Shown: positions 34,601 through 54,993, numbered from the stretch's first letter. The stretch: DNA of 64,000 nucleotides from Motacilla alba alba (GCF_015832195.1 NC_052027.1:10164149-10228148); one strand, 5' to 3'. Notes: generated from the letters alone by a model not told the origin. Translations and numbers: made by a program.

Positions 34601-37600
34601 TTGGACGAAAACTGGGTGATTTGCAGTGGTTTAGATATCTCTTTTCCCTAGGGAAAAAAAAGAGCTAGCATGTCATTAAGTAGATGTTGTGGAAGAATTA
34701 AACCACTCAATAAGATGTGATGTTCTCCCCAATTCAGTGATTACAGGCTCTTCTCATAAAAGCTGCCATATTCCCTCTGCCTCTAGCACAATTCAGATAT
34801 CTTGAAAAAAGGACTTTCTCATAATCTTTTTTCTATATTTTCTTCACTGGGCACTTGAAATCCATTTTATGAACATCAGTTTGTTCTGTATTGTGCTCTG
34901 CCAAGATTATTATCCTTAAGGAACAGGAGGTGAAACCGCAGAGCAAGGAGATGAGGTGAGTCACTTCTGGCCATATAGACATTTAAATAGTTGCAGAATT
35001 GGAAGGGACATATTTTCCTCTCAAGCAGTGTTTGTGGAGAAAAAATATATGCCAGTAATCTGAATTTAGCTCTCCATTAACAGCACTGGGGTAAATATTT
35101 TGCTCACAAACACTTACAGAATAAGAAAATGGGCATCATTAGTTTTCAGGATATGTAATTAATCTTCCCCCAAACTTTCAGACAATATAAGGTGGATGAG
35201 AATGAAACCACTATGATCACATCTGTATTTTAAGAAAGAATAACCAGGCCTGAATCAGTGGTTTTTCATTGCTTACATTGCTACTAAGGACCCACTAGAT
35301 GAGAAAATAGAAGATTGCATCACAATGGATATATTTTTATATGAGTGATCCAGTTGGTTGGGGTTTTTTGTCTGTTTTTTAATATTAATTATTCTGCTGA
35401 GAATATCTGCCCTGGGACAAACAAAGCAGTCAGCTCTCAACGGCAGCAAAATAAATCTCAGTCCAGGGCAACACAAATCGGGAAGAAGCTCCAGAGAGTG
35501 GTGCTATTTGAAATAAATTGAGGAAATATTTTAAAAGCTTGCATAGAGGAGCAGAGTTTTGCCAGCTATTACAATTGGACTTCAGAGTAACTGCTGAGTG
35601 GGTAATTAGTCCCATGGGAACACAGGAGTCTGGACAAATGTAAAAAGGAACAAGAGGGGGAAAAAAAGCATATAAAGAATTAACTTTGGAAAACAAGCTA
35701 GAACATTAGTCACAGGAGAGATATAACTCAACTTCCATTTAACATTTATTTCTGTGATGAACAGAAACACTTTTTTTAACCCTGTATAGAAGCAGGAAAT
35801 ATAAAACTCGCTGTTTAACAGCTGGAACTACTTGATTGAAGCTCATCTCTTTGATAAGAGGGTGAAGGGGAGGGTAAAGAGATGCTGAAAATACTACAAA
35901 CCCAGCGAACAGGAATTATGTTCAGGTGGAGAAGGGAAAAAAACCAGTTATGGAACTGGTCAAGATAATAAGTGGGGTCTGTTTTGCTCTCAGAGACTCC
36001 CCCATCATGAAGACAGAGCAGTTAGTCAAGGTTTAAAAGATCATGTCTCCACCAACCTTTGCTCACAGCCTGTCTGCAATGCTGGGTTGAGAGCACCCCA
36101 GCTGGAAGGAGGTGATTTACCCACCTGACATGGCAGAGGAGGGCTCTTTGCATAACTCTTTGCTGGGTTTAGAGAGACTTGGTGGAACACAACTACAAAG
36201 AAAGCTTGAAGCATGTGAGACGCTTCTGAGGTTATCTAGCGCACATGTGGTTGGTTCTGCCATTCCAGAGCTCCTGATCCACAGTCCTGTGCTGTAAGCA
36301 CTGAACCAGAGACTTATTTATAGAGTTTGTGCACTTGGCTTTTGTGGTTCATTGCTCCCATTATTATCTCAACAGCAGTGATTTGCTAATCAGTCCTTTG
36401 TAGGACAGGACTAGTATTGCTTTGGCTGATTGATGTTTAGAAAAAAGAAGAATGTAATTCCAGTGTCCCTGGAGGAGCAGGAAGCTTTGCAAAATCTCCT
36501 AATACATCTGGGTGTGAATCTATGTAAATGGGTCATATTCACTGAACTGTGTGCCAGGAGCAGTAACAGCAGCATCACAGCTGAAGGTTCAGGACCAGGC
36601 ACCAGACCTGGATCTTCCTAATTTTGAGGACTTTTGTGCTTTCTCTGGCCTACAGCCTCCAAGGAGATTGAGTTGACCTCCATGCTGGGCTCTCACCCTT
36701 TCACCGGCCAAGTGATGGGGTGAGATGTTCTGCACTGGTACCCACAGGGGCTCTGTCTGTTGGTGCCATGGTGTTGCATTTCTGGCCCGGTGGTGCTCCA
36801 GCTGTGACCTGAGCCAAGGTTACTGTGTTTGCATGTAGGCTTTGTGTTTGCTGTTTAAGGTGAGTGAGAGGCTCTGAATTCCCTCGGTTGGGTCACCCTC
36901 TCTGTTTCCCAATTCAGTGCAAATGGCCAGACAGGCAGGCAGCTCTTCCTTGGAGACATTAAAATTCTCAAGAGGTGTGCCAGTGTCTGGCAGACGTGGT
37001 GTTGGCAATGCACGGTGGACACGGCGTGTTCATAGCTGTTCAGTGTGTAAACACTGTCTCCAGAACCACCATCTCCTCTCAGCACCTCCCTGAGCCCGCA
37101 GTGCTCGCTCAGCACAAGGATCCTGCAGGAACGCACCCAGCCCTGGCGTATTCCTTCCAGGAGAGGGCAGGGGAATACAGTTTATCGCAGATCCACTCCT
37201 GAACTGGAGCCAACCACCATCCAACCCCAGATCTTCCTCTACGTCTTTTTATTTTGCTTTCCTAAACTCGGATGAGCAGAAGTGGGTTCTGAATCTCCTC
37301 CAGGTGAGTCAGTGGGTTTTGTCACATTGACAGACCTGCCTGTACCTGAGTCATCTTCGGGAGGGGCAGTTTGGGCTGGGCTGTGCCCCTTGCTCTCGAA
37401 CCCCTTGCCATGAGCCTTGTGTGTTCCACTGAAGGCATCGCCTGCTGGGCAGCTTCAGGACGGGGTTTAAAGAGCCGAGTCCCAGCTCCTGTGCTCCAGC
37501 TCGCCATCAAGCCAGGGGAGGCAGTGATGGGACAACTTGTGTATCATGCACTCAGCACACCCCTGTCCCTGCAGAGGGGTCTGATTCCCTCGGATGTCCA

Positions 37601-40600
37601 TGATGCCAGCAGGAACAGCTCTGCTCCGAGGGTGCTTTTGCCAGGTTAAAGTGCAGGGGCTGCACATGGAAACCCGAGGCTGGAGCTGGACCTGGCTAAA
37701 GATGGCTTAGAGAAATGCAGCCAGAAGGTCAGCTAACATTTTCTCTCTTAATGAACAAGGGAGAAAATCAGAAACTCTCCCCAGGTCTCCCCACTGTCTT
37801 TAACAGTCAAAAGCCTAATAGCATAAAAAATCCTAAAATGAGTTTCTTCCAACTTATCTCCCCCTGGACCTATGATGCTGACTTGAAAATACAACATAAT
37901 TTCCAAACCAGCGGAGGAAAGAAAAAAACCCAAAATCAATAAATTGTTGGCCCTGGAGCATGGATGCCCTGACAAGGCCAAAGAAATGAAGTCCTGAGAT
38001 TGCTGTTGCTGTTTCCACCTTGTCCTGCAGAGACACAGCCAGGGATAAACATATTCTTTGTGTCAATATTTCTGTAGTACTGAGAGAACTTACAGTCCTT
38101 ATCTGTGAGTGTCAAGGACTGCTAAGTTAATGTGATCATAACATTACTGGAGACTCTGACAGGCTTTTTTGTTCCCTATGTAACTGTTCTGGTGCTGAAA
38201 GCCGAAGCCCAGTAGAGCTCAGCTAGACGTGACCATGGGCTTTGTGGCACATGGAAGGGATCCATCTGCAGGAGACTAACTTAAAAAAACCAAAAAAACG
38301 GTCAAACAACACACAAACCCAGCAATTAGAATTCGAACTTCCTTTTTTATTTTTATTTTTTTACTCTGCTTGGTTATTTTTGCTTCTTTCAACCTTGATT
38401 TGTAAATCAGATGGAAATATGTGAATAATCAATTCAGTCTGACTAACCCTTGTTTTGCCAGGTGTCTGGTTGGCTCATCAGATTACTAATAGTTTGCTGC
38501 TGCAGTAAATGAGAAATAGCAAGGGCTGAGGCAGAAATACCACAGGTGACCTCTAAAGACAGCAAAGCACTCACCCAATGCATCACAATCCCTCTTTTTG
38601 TCCATCCATGAAGTTCATTTTTCTTTCAAGTCCTTAAAAATGAGGAGTAATTTGTAACACAGAACTGTGCAAGCAACATACAAAACAGGAGAAAATCCGA
38701 GGCAGGAAAAGTCAGCCTCTAGAGCATGTATGGAAAGGCAAAGTGTGAGCAGAGCCAGGCAATTCTTAGGTGTAAACTGCCGAGTGTGGTGTGGAGGAAC
38801 CTTTGCTGCCTTTTCCACCTTTATTGGCTCTGTGCTATGTGGCACAGAGCAACTCACGAATAGCTCAGCCTATGGCTCCTTTTTAACTTTATAAAGCAGG
38901 GCAATTATTATCTTCAGGAAATTTTTTTAAAGCTTGAATGCTGAGGTTTATCTGCCTTTCCTGGCTAGATCTTTAGCACACAGCCACCAGACAAAAGCCA
39001 GTTAAAAGGACCTGAACTCTGTGTTATCACCAGTGTTTGACTGGGCTGTGCCAATGCCAGAAAGGCTGTCTGAGCAGGGCAACCAGTTTGACTGAAGTTC
39101 TCTCCTGAAAGGTGGCACAAGAGAGAATGGAAAATGCCCAAGTAATATCAAGGGACAGAAATAACAATAGATTTTCAAAGAAGTTGTTGAAGGGGTGAAA
39201 AAAGGGAAGGAAATCTCTTCCCAATGCACAAAATGGATGTGTTGGGAAAATTCAGATGTATTTCACAGCATGGAATGATGTCTCAGTTGTGCTGCAGTAC
39301 CAAATGAAGGATGCCGATGTGAGACATCAGTCACAGATGCACAAAAATTCATTCCCAAAATCTTGTCCCAGCCATTGCTGGTTCTCATGAAAAGTTGGCA
39401 GAAAAAAAGGGATCAGAAGTAATTATATTTGTCTAGATCTGTGCGTTTTCCCTGCTGTTAATAAAGGCTTGTAGTGTTTCCAAAGCCTTGAGCAAAACTT
39501 AGATGTGTGTCAGCTTGCTTTCGCTGTCGTGGGGCTCAGAAGAATTAACCAGTTCACAGCTTGAGAAGTGCAAGCAGAGATCACAGAGGGATGGAAAAGG
39601 GACTGAGTCAGCTCAGAGGCTGGCACCTGCCACTGTAGCTTGCAATCTTCAGTTTTGGGTTTGCACCCCAAAGTGTGCCTGCAGACCTCAAAACCAGGTT
39701 TGAAGTTCGAGACACTCCCAGGAGACTCATGGATAAGAAAATATGGTCTAGCTGAGAAAGGAAGTTTCTCTCTTAAAACGTTTGCTCAGGAAAGATGCTA
39801 TAAAGGATGAAGCTGCAGGGATGTTTCAGCAAGGACAACCCCAGGCTGGCATTCTAGGAGGCAGTGACTTTTGTGCATTTTCCCCTTATTCTCTGTTGTA
39901 AGGTGACAGGTTTGTGCTGTAGTGAGGCACCAGAATTTGTGCCATTGTATCTCCTGTTTGTTCGGTTTTAACATGTCCTTTGTCTCTGTCTAGAAATTCT
40001 GCCTGAGCAGAAAAGAAGACTTTGAATGTTTGTCCAGGGTGTACTGATGTCCAACGGCCTGGTCAGGGCAGCAATTTCTACAAGAGCTCTGGACACCCAG
40101 GAATGCTGAAGGCAGTCACTGAGCCTACACTCAAGGGCTGGGCTGAAGATTCCCATGGATTCTGTGTGCACAGCAAAGGGGATCTGGACACATGCAAAAG
40201 GTTTGGTGCATCCAGAACTTGTCACACTGTGTGAGTGAGCTTGGGTCAGGGTTCATTCTGTGTGCTCTGCACTCCCTTCCCAGGTGCTGTGCACTGCCTG
40301 CCTGCATTTCTAATACCATTTTTTTTTTTTTGTTTTTCCCCACAGGGAAATCTGAGGGAGAAATACAGATGCCTTAATTATACTTTCCTGATATTTTTCC
40401 ATTGCATTTCACCTCCCAGCAGTATTGAAAGGCTGAGATGCTCAGTAGGGTTCTTCAGATGTGAAAAAGTATCAGATCCCTCCTCCATCACGACATGCAG
40501 CCACACAGGGGCAGGTGCTGCCACAAGGGATGGAGGTTGTGCATCCCCTCCCACAGCAGCCTGTTTGGATCTGCTTGAGCCCACTGAAAATTCTCACCTT

Positions 40601-41170
40601 CCTATCTCCAGCCTCAGAAACAGCCAACAGCACAGCCCTGAAGCTGCACAGTGGGCAAAGGACCCAGCCTCCGGCGGTGCTTTTAGGGAAGTGAAAAGGT
40701 TGTGGGCCCAGTAAAACAGATGAAACTTGAAAAGCAGAACTGGGAAAACACCATTTTATTTCCACGTAAGGTAAATACGGGACTTCACTTAATCTCTAGC
40801 AATTTAAAGAAAGTTCAGAAGTACTGTGACTAAAATATGAAGACATTGCCTTTTGCAAGTGGAAAAATGCAAGTTAGAGAAACCTCTAACATGTCACAGT
40901 GCCTAGGTAGGTTATAGTAAAGATAAAATTAAGATTGCAACTTTTGGTTGTTTTCATGTGATGAACATTACAAGGGAATTTTGTATGTGTTCAAATTCCA
41001 TTAAAGCCCAGTCTTGTTGGCTTAGATTTTAGCTGTATCTAAATTTCATGTCCTTTGCATTGCTAAATCACGCTAAACTTCACCTACTCAGGAAACAAAG
41101 GGGTTTTAATTGAGAAACAGCAGTAAAGCGAGATTTGCCAAATATCTATTTTGGGTAAAAAATATTTAAG

Positions 41171-41241
41171 GCCAACATTTTCACCAACGTAATCCTTTTT
41201 ACGTCAGTGAAGTTACACTAATGCAGAATTTGGCCCTGATG
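41171..41241 (+). repeat. Possible ancient amniote interspersed repeat, degraded
   Basis: The segment has two short half-hairpin parts (accaacgtaatcc and gtcagtgaagttacact) and ends agaatttggccctgatg. This resembles a common ancient amniote repeat whose end reads like gttacac...gcagaatttggccc. Family name not assigned; recognition is from memory. Confidence 0.3.
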
Positions 41242-41934
41242 TATTTGTACAAATATAGTATCTCGGATTTTGATGAGTACGTATTCATGCATTATTCATT
41301 GAGACAATGTGGAGAGGAAGAACGAGGTCTGTGCATGAGAGCAGAGCCCTGAGCACCCCCAGTTTCTTTGATGGTCCCCAGCAGGATGAAGGAGCACCTG
41401 CAGGGTCACCCCTGTGCTGCTGCCTGGCCAGGACTTGTTGAGGCTGAATGTCCCCTTGGGAAGAGACTGGTTTATGTTTGCCAGGCTGTGGGATGTGTTA
41501 CTGGCAGTTCTGAAGAAATGCAGATGGAGGATATTTTTGTGAGTTTAAATTGAGCTGGATTTGAAAAGAGATGAGACTGCATCTTGGTTCTGCCACAGAC
41601 CTTTTGTTTGATCCTCCATGCCTCTGTTTCCCCATAAAATGAGAATAATACTTCATTTTCCCAGCAGGACAGCAAGGCCTGCTGTGGTGAGAAGGAAGGG
41701 TGTGCTGTCCCATGTGCCCCCAAAAAAGGGTGCACAGACCTGTTGTCATAGGACTGCGTTCTGATATCCTAGGCTGCACCTTCCCAAGAAATCTGAAAAA
41801 AGGAAAAACTGCATTTGGAAAAACACTGATTGAGCAACAAAACTAACTGCTGCTGCAGCTGGCCCCACTGTGAGCTTCCTGTGCAGGAGCTGAACACAGA
41901 TCCTGACCCATAGCAAGGATTGCATAACTATAGT

Positions 41935-41980
41935 GTGTTTGTGTGTATATACATATACATAAATTATTGTGTGTGTTTGT
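41935..41980 (+). repeat. TG/TA-rich imperfect microsatellite
   Basis: gtgtgtttgtgtgtatatac, catatacat, then tgtgtgtttgt: a short alternating purine-pyrimidine tract. Confidence 0.6.
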
Positions 41981-42189
41981 ATGAAGAACTAGTGATGTCT
42001 GCAGTAACAATGGGAGGCGTGCGTGGGACACACATCTAGCATGCTGGAAATCCCCCCACCAAGCTTTGGCAGGCAGGAAAGGGGCAGGTGTGCAGGTGTG
42101 GGGCAGGAGAGGGCACGGGGCTCCTCACAGCTGCCCAGGGACTTGCTTATCTCCAGATGTCCAGGGGCTTGCACACTTTCAGACTCCCA

Positions 42190-42412
42190 CAGTGGTTCGG
42201 GATGGAAGGGACATTAACAGGCCAACTCTCCGCAAGGAGCAGTGACGTTTTCAACCTGATCAAATTGCCCAGAGCCCTGTCCAACCTGACCTGGAACGTT
42301 TCCAGGGACGGGGCATCAACCGGCTCTCCGAGCAACCCGTTCCGCTGTTTCACTACCCTCGTGGTAAAACACTCTTCCTCACACCGACTCCAAACCACGC
42401 TGGTGTCAGTTC
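42190..42412 (-). mobile_element. CR1 LINE fragment next to KLF15 CpG island
   Basis: The + strand reads gatggaagggacatt, then ccctgtccaacctgacctgg, acgtttccagggacggggca, gcaacccgttcc and cactaccctcgtggtaaaac. This is the reverse complement of CR1 with many C-to-G/CpG substitutions compared with the intronic copy at 18112. It runs directly into GC-box sequence at 42420. Confidence 0.8.
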
Positions 42413-42414
42413 AG

Positions 42415-42660
42415 CCCCATTCCCCGCCCGTGGCTGCGGGCCCCGGGACCGCTCGGAGGGGCCTGCAGCCTCCCCACAGTCCCGCCCCGGGGCCGAGCGC
42501 GGCTCCCATTGAGGCCTGTGCCGGGCCGGCCCCCGCCGCCGCGGGGCCAATGGAGGCGGCGGACGCGGTCGAGCCTCTCCCCGGCCTCCCCCGCGGCGGC
42601 CGGGCGCCCGTCATGTGAGGGGGATATAGTACTACGGGAGCGGGGCCGCGCTCCGCAGCC
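42415..42660 (+). promoter_or_regulatory. KLF15 CpG-island promoter (inferred)
   Basis: Very CpG-rich block with GC boxes (CCCCGCCC at 42422, CCGCCCC at 42482), a CCAAT box at 42547-42551 and a TATA-like gatatagt at 42623-42630. Transcription would start near 42655. It lies 4.5 kb upstream of the KLF15 coding start on the same strand. Human KLF15 also begins with a non-coding exon. Direction and start are inferred. Confidence 0.55.
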
Positions 42661-42990
42661 GCGCACCCGCCTCCCGGGGGAGCTGCGCCCGCCTCCCGCC
42701 GCTCCGCGCTCCCGGCCGCTGCTGCCTTCGCGGGCTGCTGCTCTGGGTTTGCTTGGGTTTAGTCCTGCGGTTTTATAGTGCGTGTGTGGTTTTTTGAAAT
42801 TTTTTATTTTTTAAATTTTTGTTATTTCTATTTTACCTTTTTTTTTTTTTTTTTTTTTTTTTTTTGTGGCTTGGTCGTGTTGTTTGGGTTTTTTTTCTCC
42901 CCCCCACGTTTTCGTTGTTGCTGTTGTTGTTGTTGCGTTCTTCTGGTCGTTCGTGGCCTTTGCTGCCGCCCGGCTCGCAGAGGAGTTCAG
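42655..42990 (+). other. KLF15: Candidate KLF15 non-coding exon 1
   Basis: It ends at a strong donor, GAGTTCAG|GTAAGG, at 42990/42991. It has no coding potential and contains a T28 run (42838-42865) and a GTT-repeat tract (about 42910-42935). A second good donor, CTGCAG|GTGAAG, near 43532 may define an alternative or longer first exon. Confidence 0.4.
42838..42865 (+). repeat. T28 homopolymer in KLF15 5' region
   Basis: 28 uninterrupted T, preceded by T-rich sequence and followed about 35 bp later by a C7 run. It would be inside the proposed first exon. Confidence 0.9.
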
Positions 42991-42999
42991 GTAAGGGCG

Positions 43000-45900
43000 G
43001 GCTGGGGGCTGCGCGGGGCCGCGTCCCGCCGGCGCTGCCTCCGCTGCTCCCGCTGCACCGCGCGGGCCGGGGCTGTGCCCCTGCGCCGGCAGATGGAATT
43101 CCATCCCCGCTGGGGCTGGGGGCTGCTTTCGGGCTGCAGCGGTGCCGTGCCATGGAGTGACAGCCAGCGAGGGGGGGGTTTATTCCCGATCGTCGCGACC
43201 ACGCTGGTGGGGGAGAGAGGGAGCTAGGTCCACCAAAGCCTCCTGAAAAGGGATGGAAGGAAAACCAATACATAAATAATTTTTTTAAAACCCTCTACAA
43301 CCGGACGAACAAACAAACAAACCACGATTAAAAACCGCCCCGAATAAACATGTTTTTGCAGCCACGGAAGGCTGGCTGTGCTCGTGCGGGAGTGGGAATT
43401 CCGTGTGTGTGTCCCGGCACCCCTCTGCCTGCCCAGCGGCCGCTGCCGCGCGTTGTTTCGGGGCGCCCTTCGCCGCCGGGCTGCAGAGGCAGCGGGTGCG
43501 CTCCGCCGGGGCCGCTGCCGGCGCCCGCTGCAGGTGAAGTGCTTCCTCTTGTGGGAGCCAAAGTTTGGGGCTGGAGTGGGACAGTTTTCAGAGAAGAAAG
43601 CTTTGGGAATGTTTCTGCAGCTTCCCAGGAGCAACGGGTTTGGAAAAAACAAACCTGAACACCCCACTGTGTCCGGGGAGTAGCACAGCCACCTTGCGGA
43701 AGAGATGAGAGCAAGTGGGTTTACTACTGGCTCACGGCTTCTTTTTATTATTTTATTATTATTATTGTTATTTTTCTCCCCCTCTGCATTTCTCTTTTAA
43801 TTTCTTAGAAGCTCTGGGCCTGCTTTATTGCCTTGTTTATGGCTCTTTCTGTGGAGCAGAAGTCAGCCTGAACAGATTTAGAACAAGAGAAAACCCTGAA
43901 GAGATTAAAGTAGGAAAAGCTGTGGCAGTAAACATAGGAAATGACTGTCAGCTTCTCATATATGCTGTGTGATCGGTTGTGCTGGGCTGACTGTCCAGAA
44001 ATGACAGGCTGGGAAATACATCCCCATGTTTCAGCGAGTTCCCAGCACTTTACATTTTAATGTTGCTCTGCATCAAAATATGTCTTCTCTGGTTTGCTTT
44101 TTGTCATTATTTTTTTTTTTAGCTGGCGATTAGATGGTCAGGTTTTAAACAGAACAACATGTTTTTGGCAGAAAGGACATCATAACAACCCAGGGAACTC
44201 TTAAAAAAAAAAGTTGGAGACGGTGGTGCTGCCGAACAGCTGCTGTATTTCACTCCAGAAGTGGCTGTTTCCAGTGGCTCAGGCACGGCAGTCTCACTAT
44301 AGGTGCTTACATTTCTAACGTGTTTTCAGCGTTCCTAGAGATGAAAGTGTGTTATGGAAACAGCATCATTAGTTTTCATTGCCTTCACAGCCCCGGCTTT
44401 TTTTGGTTTTGTTTTCTAATCTTCTGTTTTTGGCTGTGTCTTCAGGCAAAGTAAGGATAAAAGTCTTTCGGTTGCTAGCCTGGCCTTTAGGAAAAAAATA
44501 TAGCCAGGGCCCGATCCTGCATTCCAGGCATTCTCCAAAATCTTCTTGGCTGTTCTGCAAGTTTTGAGAGAGCACAGAAAGCAGAACTGGCCCGTAATGT
44601 GCCTGGATCTATTTGGCTCTGACAGTCCTCTCTTAAAAAGCCTCTGGTTACATCGAGTGACATTGTTCCTTGTCAAAAGAGATGGGAAACAAGCCTGCTG
44701 GCTGTTTTCTGCTGAGGTAACCAGCCCACAGCAATTGCTAGGGGTTCATTATTGCTTTTTTCCCCCCTCGTTTAAGTCCTTATTCAAATTACAGTTTAAT
44801 TCTATTCCCAGGGAAATACATGGATATTTTGATATGTGGCTTCCCAGCTCTTGCAAGCATTTAAAGAAACCTTGAACATTTAAATTTTTTTTTAAGATAA
44901 GTTCACCAACTGCTTTTGGTGCACGCAGAGCATGCCAGCTTTTCTTAGAAAAGCACATGTTGCAGTCCAGATTTCCTTCACAGCCCCATTCTTCAGAAGT
45001 TTAAGCTGGAATAATACAGACATTGGAGGAAGAATCAGAAACCATCTGAGGGCAAGTCTTCCTTTCTGTCCTGTATTTCTCAAGTCAGTCACCAGTTTTT
45101 GGTGCAAGATAGAAACAATCAGCTTGGGTGAATTCTTACCAGATGCCAATACTAATTTGTCAGAAGCAGATGGTGCTTTCTGTTTCAAAACTGGAATAGC
45201 TTAGCTAAGGGGCTTCTGCTGGGGCAACTTTCCAGCAATATAGAGAGTAAAAAAAAAAAAAAAGTGTGTTAGAAACAGTTCAGTTTTTCTGACTCTTTGC
45301 TTTTTTACTATAAGTCATGATTATAGGCTAAGGTCAAAAAACAGAGCCACTAACCTCTGTTTGAACTTCCCTGTGTTCAGCACATGTAGGTATTTCATTG
45401 TTGGTTCAGAGGCACAGCTGACTGACAGGACGCACACACCAGGAAAATGTGCAGTCTTACTTTTAGTCTTTATTTCAACCTGTCCCTGTTTCCTCCATGT
45501 GTCTATGAAGGAAGAAGCCATATGTTTAAGAAATGTGGCTTCCCCCCACTTCCTGGGAAATATTAATAGGTGTTGCCAACGGGACAAAGCTCTTTAAGGG
45601 TGTTGTGTAAAATACCTCACTCTGGGTTCACTGCAGCACTGAGCATACAGACACCATTTGATTTTTCTCCAGAGAAGGAAAGACAGGGCAAATTTTGGAG
45701 ATGAGGCAGCAAAGATGCTCTGCAACAGCAGTAACAACCATCCTCTTGGCTGCACAAAACTGGGAGCTATTGACTATTCATGGCAAAGCGTCCAGAGCGC
45801 AGCAGCAGAGCCTGTGGAAAATGACAGCGTGTAACAAGATTGACTGGCATTTCCTTCACGCTGGGTCACATGCCTCCTAATTCACACACACACACACCAC

Positions 45901-47119
45901 CTCACAGGCTGATCGAATGACTTCTATCTCTGCAGTCCACATACCTTCCACAGAAAGAGTTGTTTTATTATGCACATGTACAGCTCTGTTTCCAATCAGT
46001 CACCTTGAGCGAATGACTGAGGGCCAGTGTTCGCTCCATACCGAGCTCTCTGCCTTTGCCCTCTAAGCGGCATAATCTCCCTCCGTAAGCAATTTTTGTT
46101 TTTTTCCCTCGGGGAGGTGGGGAATAAAAAAAATACGTAGATATCCCTCCTGCCTGCCCCTCCCCAGTGGCCTTTCTAGGAAGTTTGCTTGTCTTAGCTG
46201 GTACGCGCAGGACAGCGGGCGCTGGGTGGGCTGCGCTGGCCAGGGTGGGCTTTGCTGTCGCGGGTTTGTAGCGGGATTAGGGCTGATGGAAGCCGGGATT
46301 TGCGGGATGCTGCCCCAGCGGGGGCAGGTGGGGATGCCGGGGGCCGTGCAGCCCTCCCGGTGCAGCAGCTGGCTCGGGGCTCAGCCCCTGCCCCGGGGAG
46401 AGGAGCGGGGACCGAGGGGTGCAAACAGCCAGCAGCTGGCTGGCAGGGCATGGCAATTAGCTCGGTGCAGTGCCAGCCTTATTAAGGACAGTGCAGGTGA
46501 TGATGACGTTGGCACACTGATTCATTACATCTGGAGGGGAAAATCCACCTAGTAAATGCTGAAGCACAGTAAATATTTTTGGCTCCTGGCGGATTGATCC
46601 TTTCATTATGCTGAACAGCCTATATTTGTAGAACTGAGGAAGTTAAAAATAAGGTTGGTGGAAAGCTACAAGATAGGGAAAGGATTTCCATTTTATGGTC
46701 ACCAGCAATAAACTTTTTATTTGTTTCTTTTTGGTGGTAAAAATTTCAACACTTTATTTTTTCTTTCCCATTCCCTTCTTTGGCTCTGGATTTCACTGCT
46801 AGGTGAAAGCTTGTTATTTATTTTCTCTTACTGGTAATACTCTATTAGGGAGCTGTAAATCTGGAGCACACACAATTGGGAAATTATTTCTGACAGCATT
46901 CTTTTGCAAATATGTGGTGCAATCCTGCAAAACGCTTCAGCCCTGACAGTCCTCAGGGGGTGGTGCAGACGTATCAAAGCTTGTAGCAGCCTGTGTACCC
47001 AGGGAGGCTGGATGCTCTGGACTTTCCTGTGGGCTAGAGGGCTTTACGAGTTTCAATTCATGTAGATAAATGATTAAACCAACTTCTGACTGTTGCTGTT
47101 TTGTTTTTCCTGCACTTAG
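43000..47119 (+). other. KLF15 intron 1 (inferred)
   Basis: The sequence is CpG-rich until about 43560 and then AT-rich, with no coding exon. It ends at the acceptor tttttcctgcacttag at 47119. It includes an (AC)n tract at about 45883-45899 and a GC-rich patch at about 46200-46470 that may be a further regulatory element. Confidence 0.5.
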
Positions 47120-47184
47120 GCTCTCACCTGAACTTTGGCTGCCTGGTATATGCTGTTGGGATATCCTTAAGAGATCGTCCAGGA

Positions 47185-54268
<7,084 letters not shown>

Positions 54269-54911
54269 CGGCTCCTGCCTCCCCTTCCCGCAGCCGTCCC
54301 GCAGCAGCCCACGACAGCACTTTGCTCACCGTGTTCCTAGTGATAATTTATTTGTCTCCACAGAACAGTCAATGCTGTTACTTGATACCACCATGTTTGA
54401 GTGCCCCATGTCCTTCAAAGATGATTTGAGAATGAAGCTCTTTTTGGGTCAGGGGAGCGGGGCGCTTCTTCCGTTTTTTTTTTTTTTTTTTTCTTTTAAG
54501 GATATTATTTTCCTTTCCTTCTATCTGTCTCTCCTTTGCTGCTGCTTCTTTTGGAAATTACAGTGTTTTATTTTTAGCTGTTTTCTGCTGCACAGGAAAA
54601 TGTAAAAGTTGCTTGCTGCTAGTTAATTATAGCCCTGGCATTCCTGAGGGCTTTGCTCATGTACAGGCCACTCATTGTGAGTTTTTATTAAGCTGCTCTA
54701 TTTGTCCAGTTTGGAAACAGCAAATTCCTTTTGAAATGAAAACAACTCCTTTGTTTTTGGGTCGCCTGAGCCAAGGATTTGTAGGGGCTGGCCATAGGAG
54801 GAGGAACAGTGGGAGTTGGGGATAGGGGGAGACAGGGCTTGGAGAGCACTGGAATGTGCCTCCATGCATCTCTGATTTTCCCAGCTCACATTTACCTTTC
54901 CCTTGGCTAGG

Positions 54912-54993
54912 GCTATATATAAATATTTATGTATACATATTCATACATACATACATATATATAAAAATATATATATATATATATATATATATT
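54912..54993 (+). repeat. TA/CATA microsatellite in KLF15 3'UTR
   Basis: ctatatataaatattta, then (catA)n units, then about 13 AT dinucleotides. Likely length-polymorphic. Confidence 0.9.

Larger units (their letters stand above)
25680..42180. other. Long intergenic region upstream of KLF15, no gene recognised
   Basis: About 16.5 kb between a CR1 remnant and the KLF15 CpG island. ORFs are short, lack family motifs and do not chain by splice phase. Small items: a degraded palindromic element at 41171-41241 and a TG/TA-rich microsatellite at 41935-41980. Long-range KLF15 enhancers could lie here, but nothing in the sequence alone shows them. Confidence 0.4.

Noticed and set aside
42778..43273. 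ORFs of about 100-150 codons rich in Phe or Lys
   Set aside because: Produced by the T28 run and CpG-rich sequence. No family motif, and they overlap on both strands.
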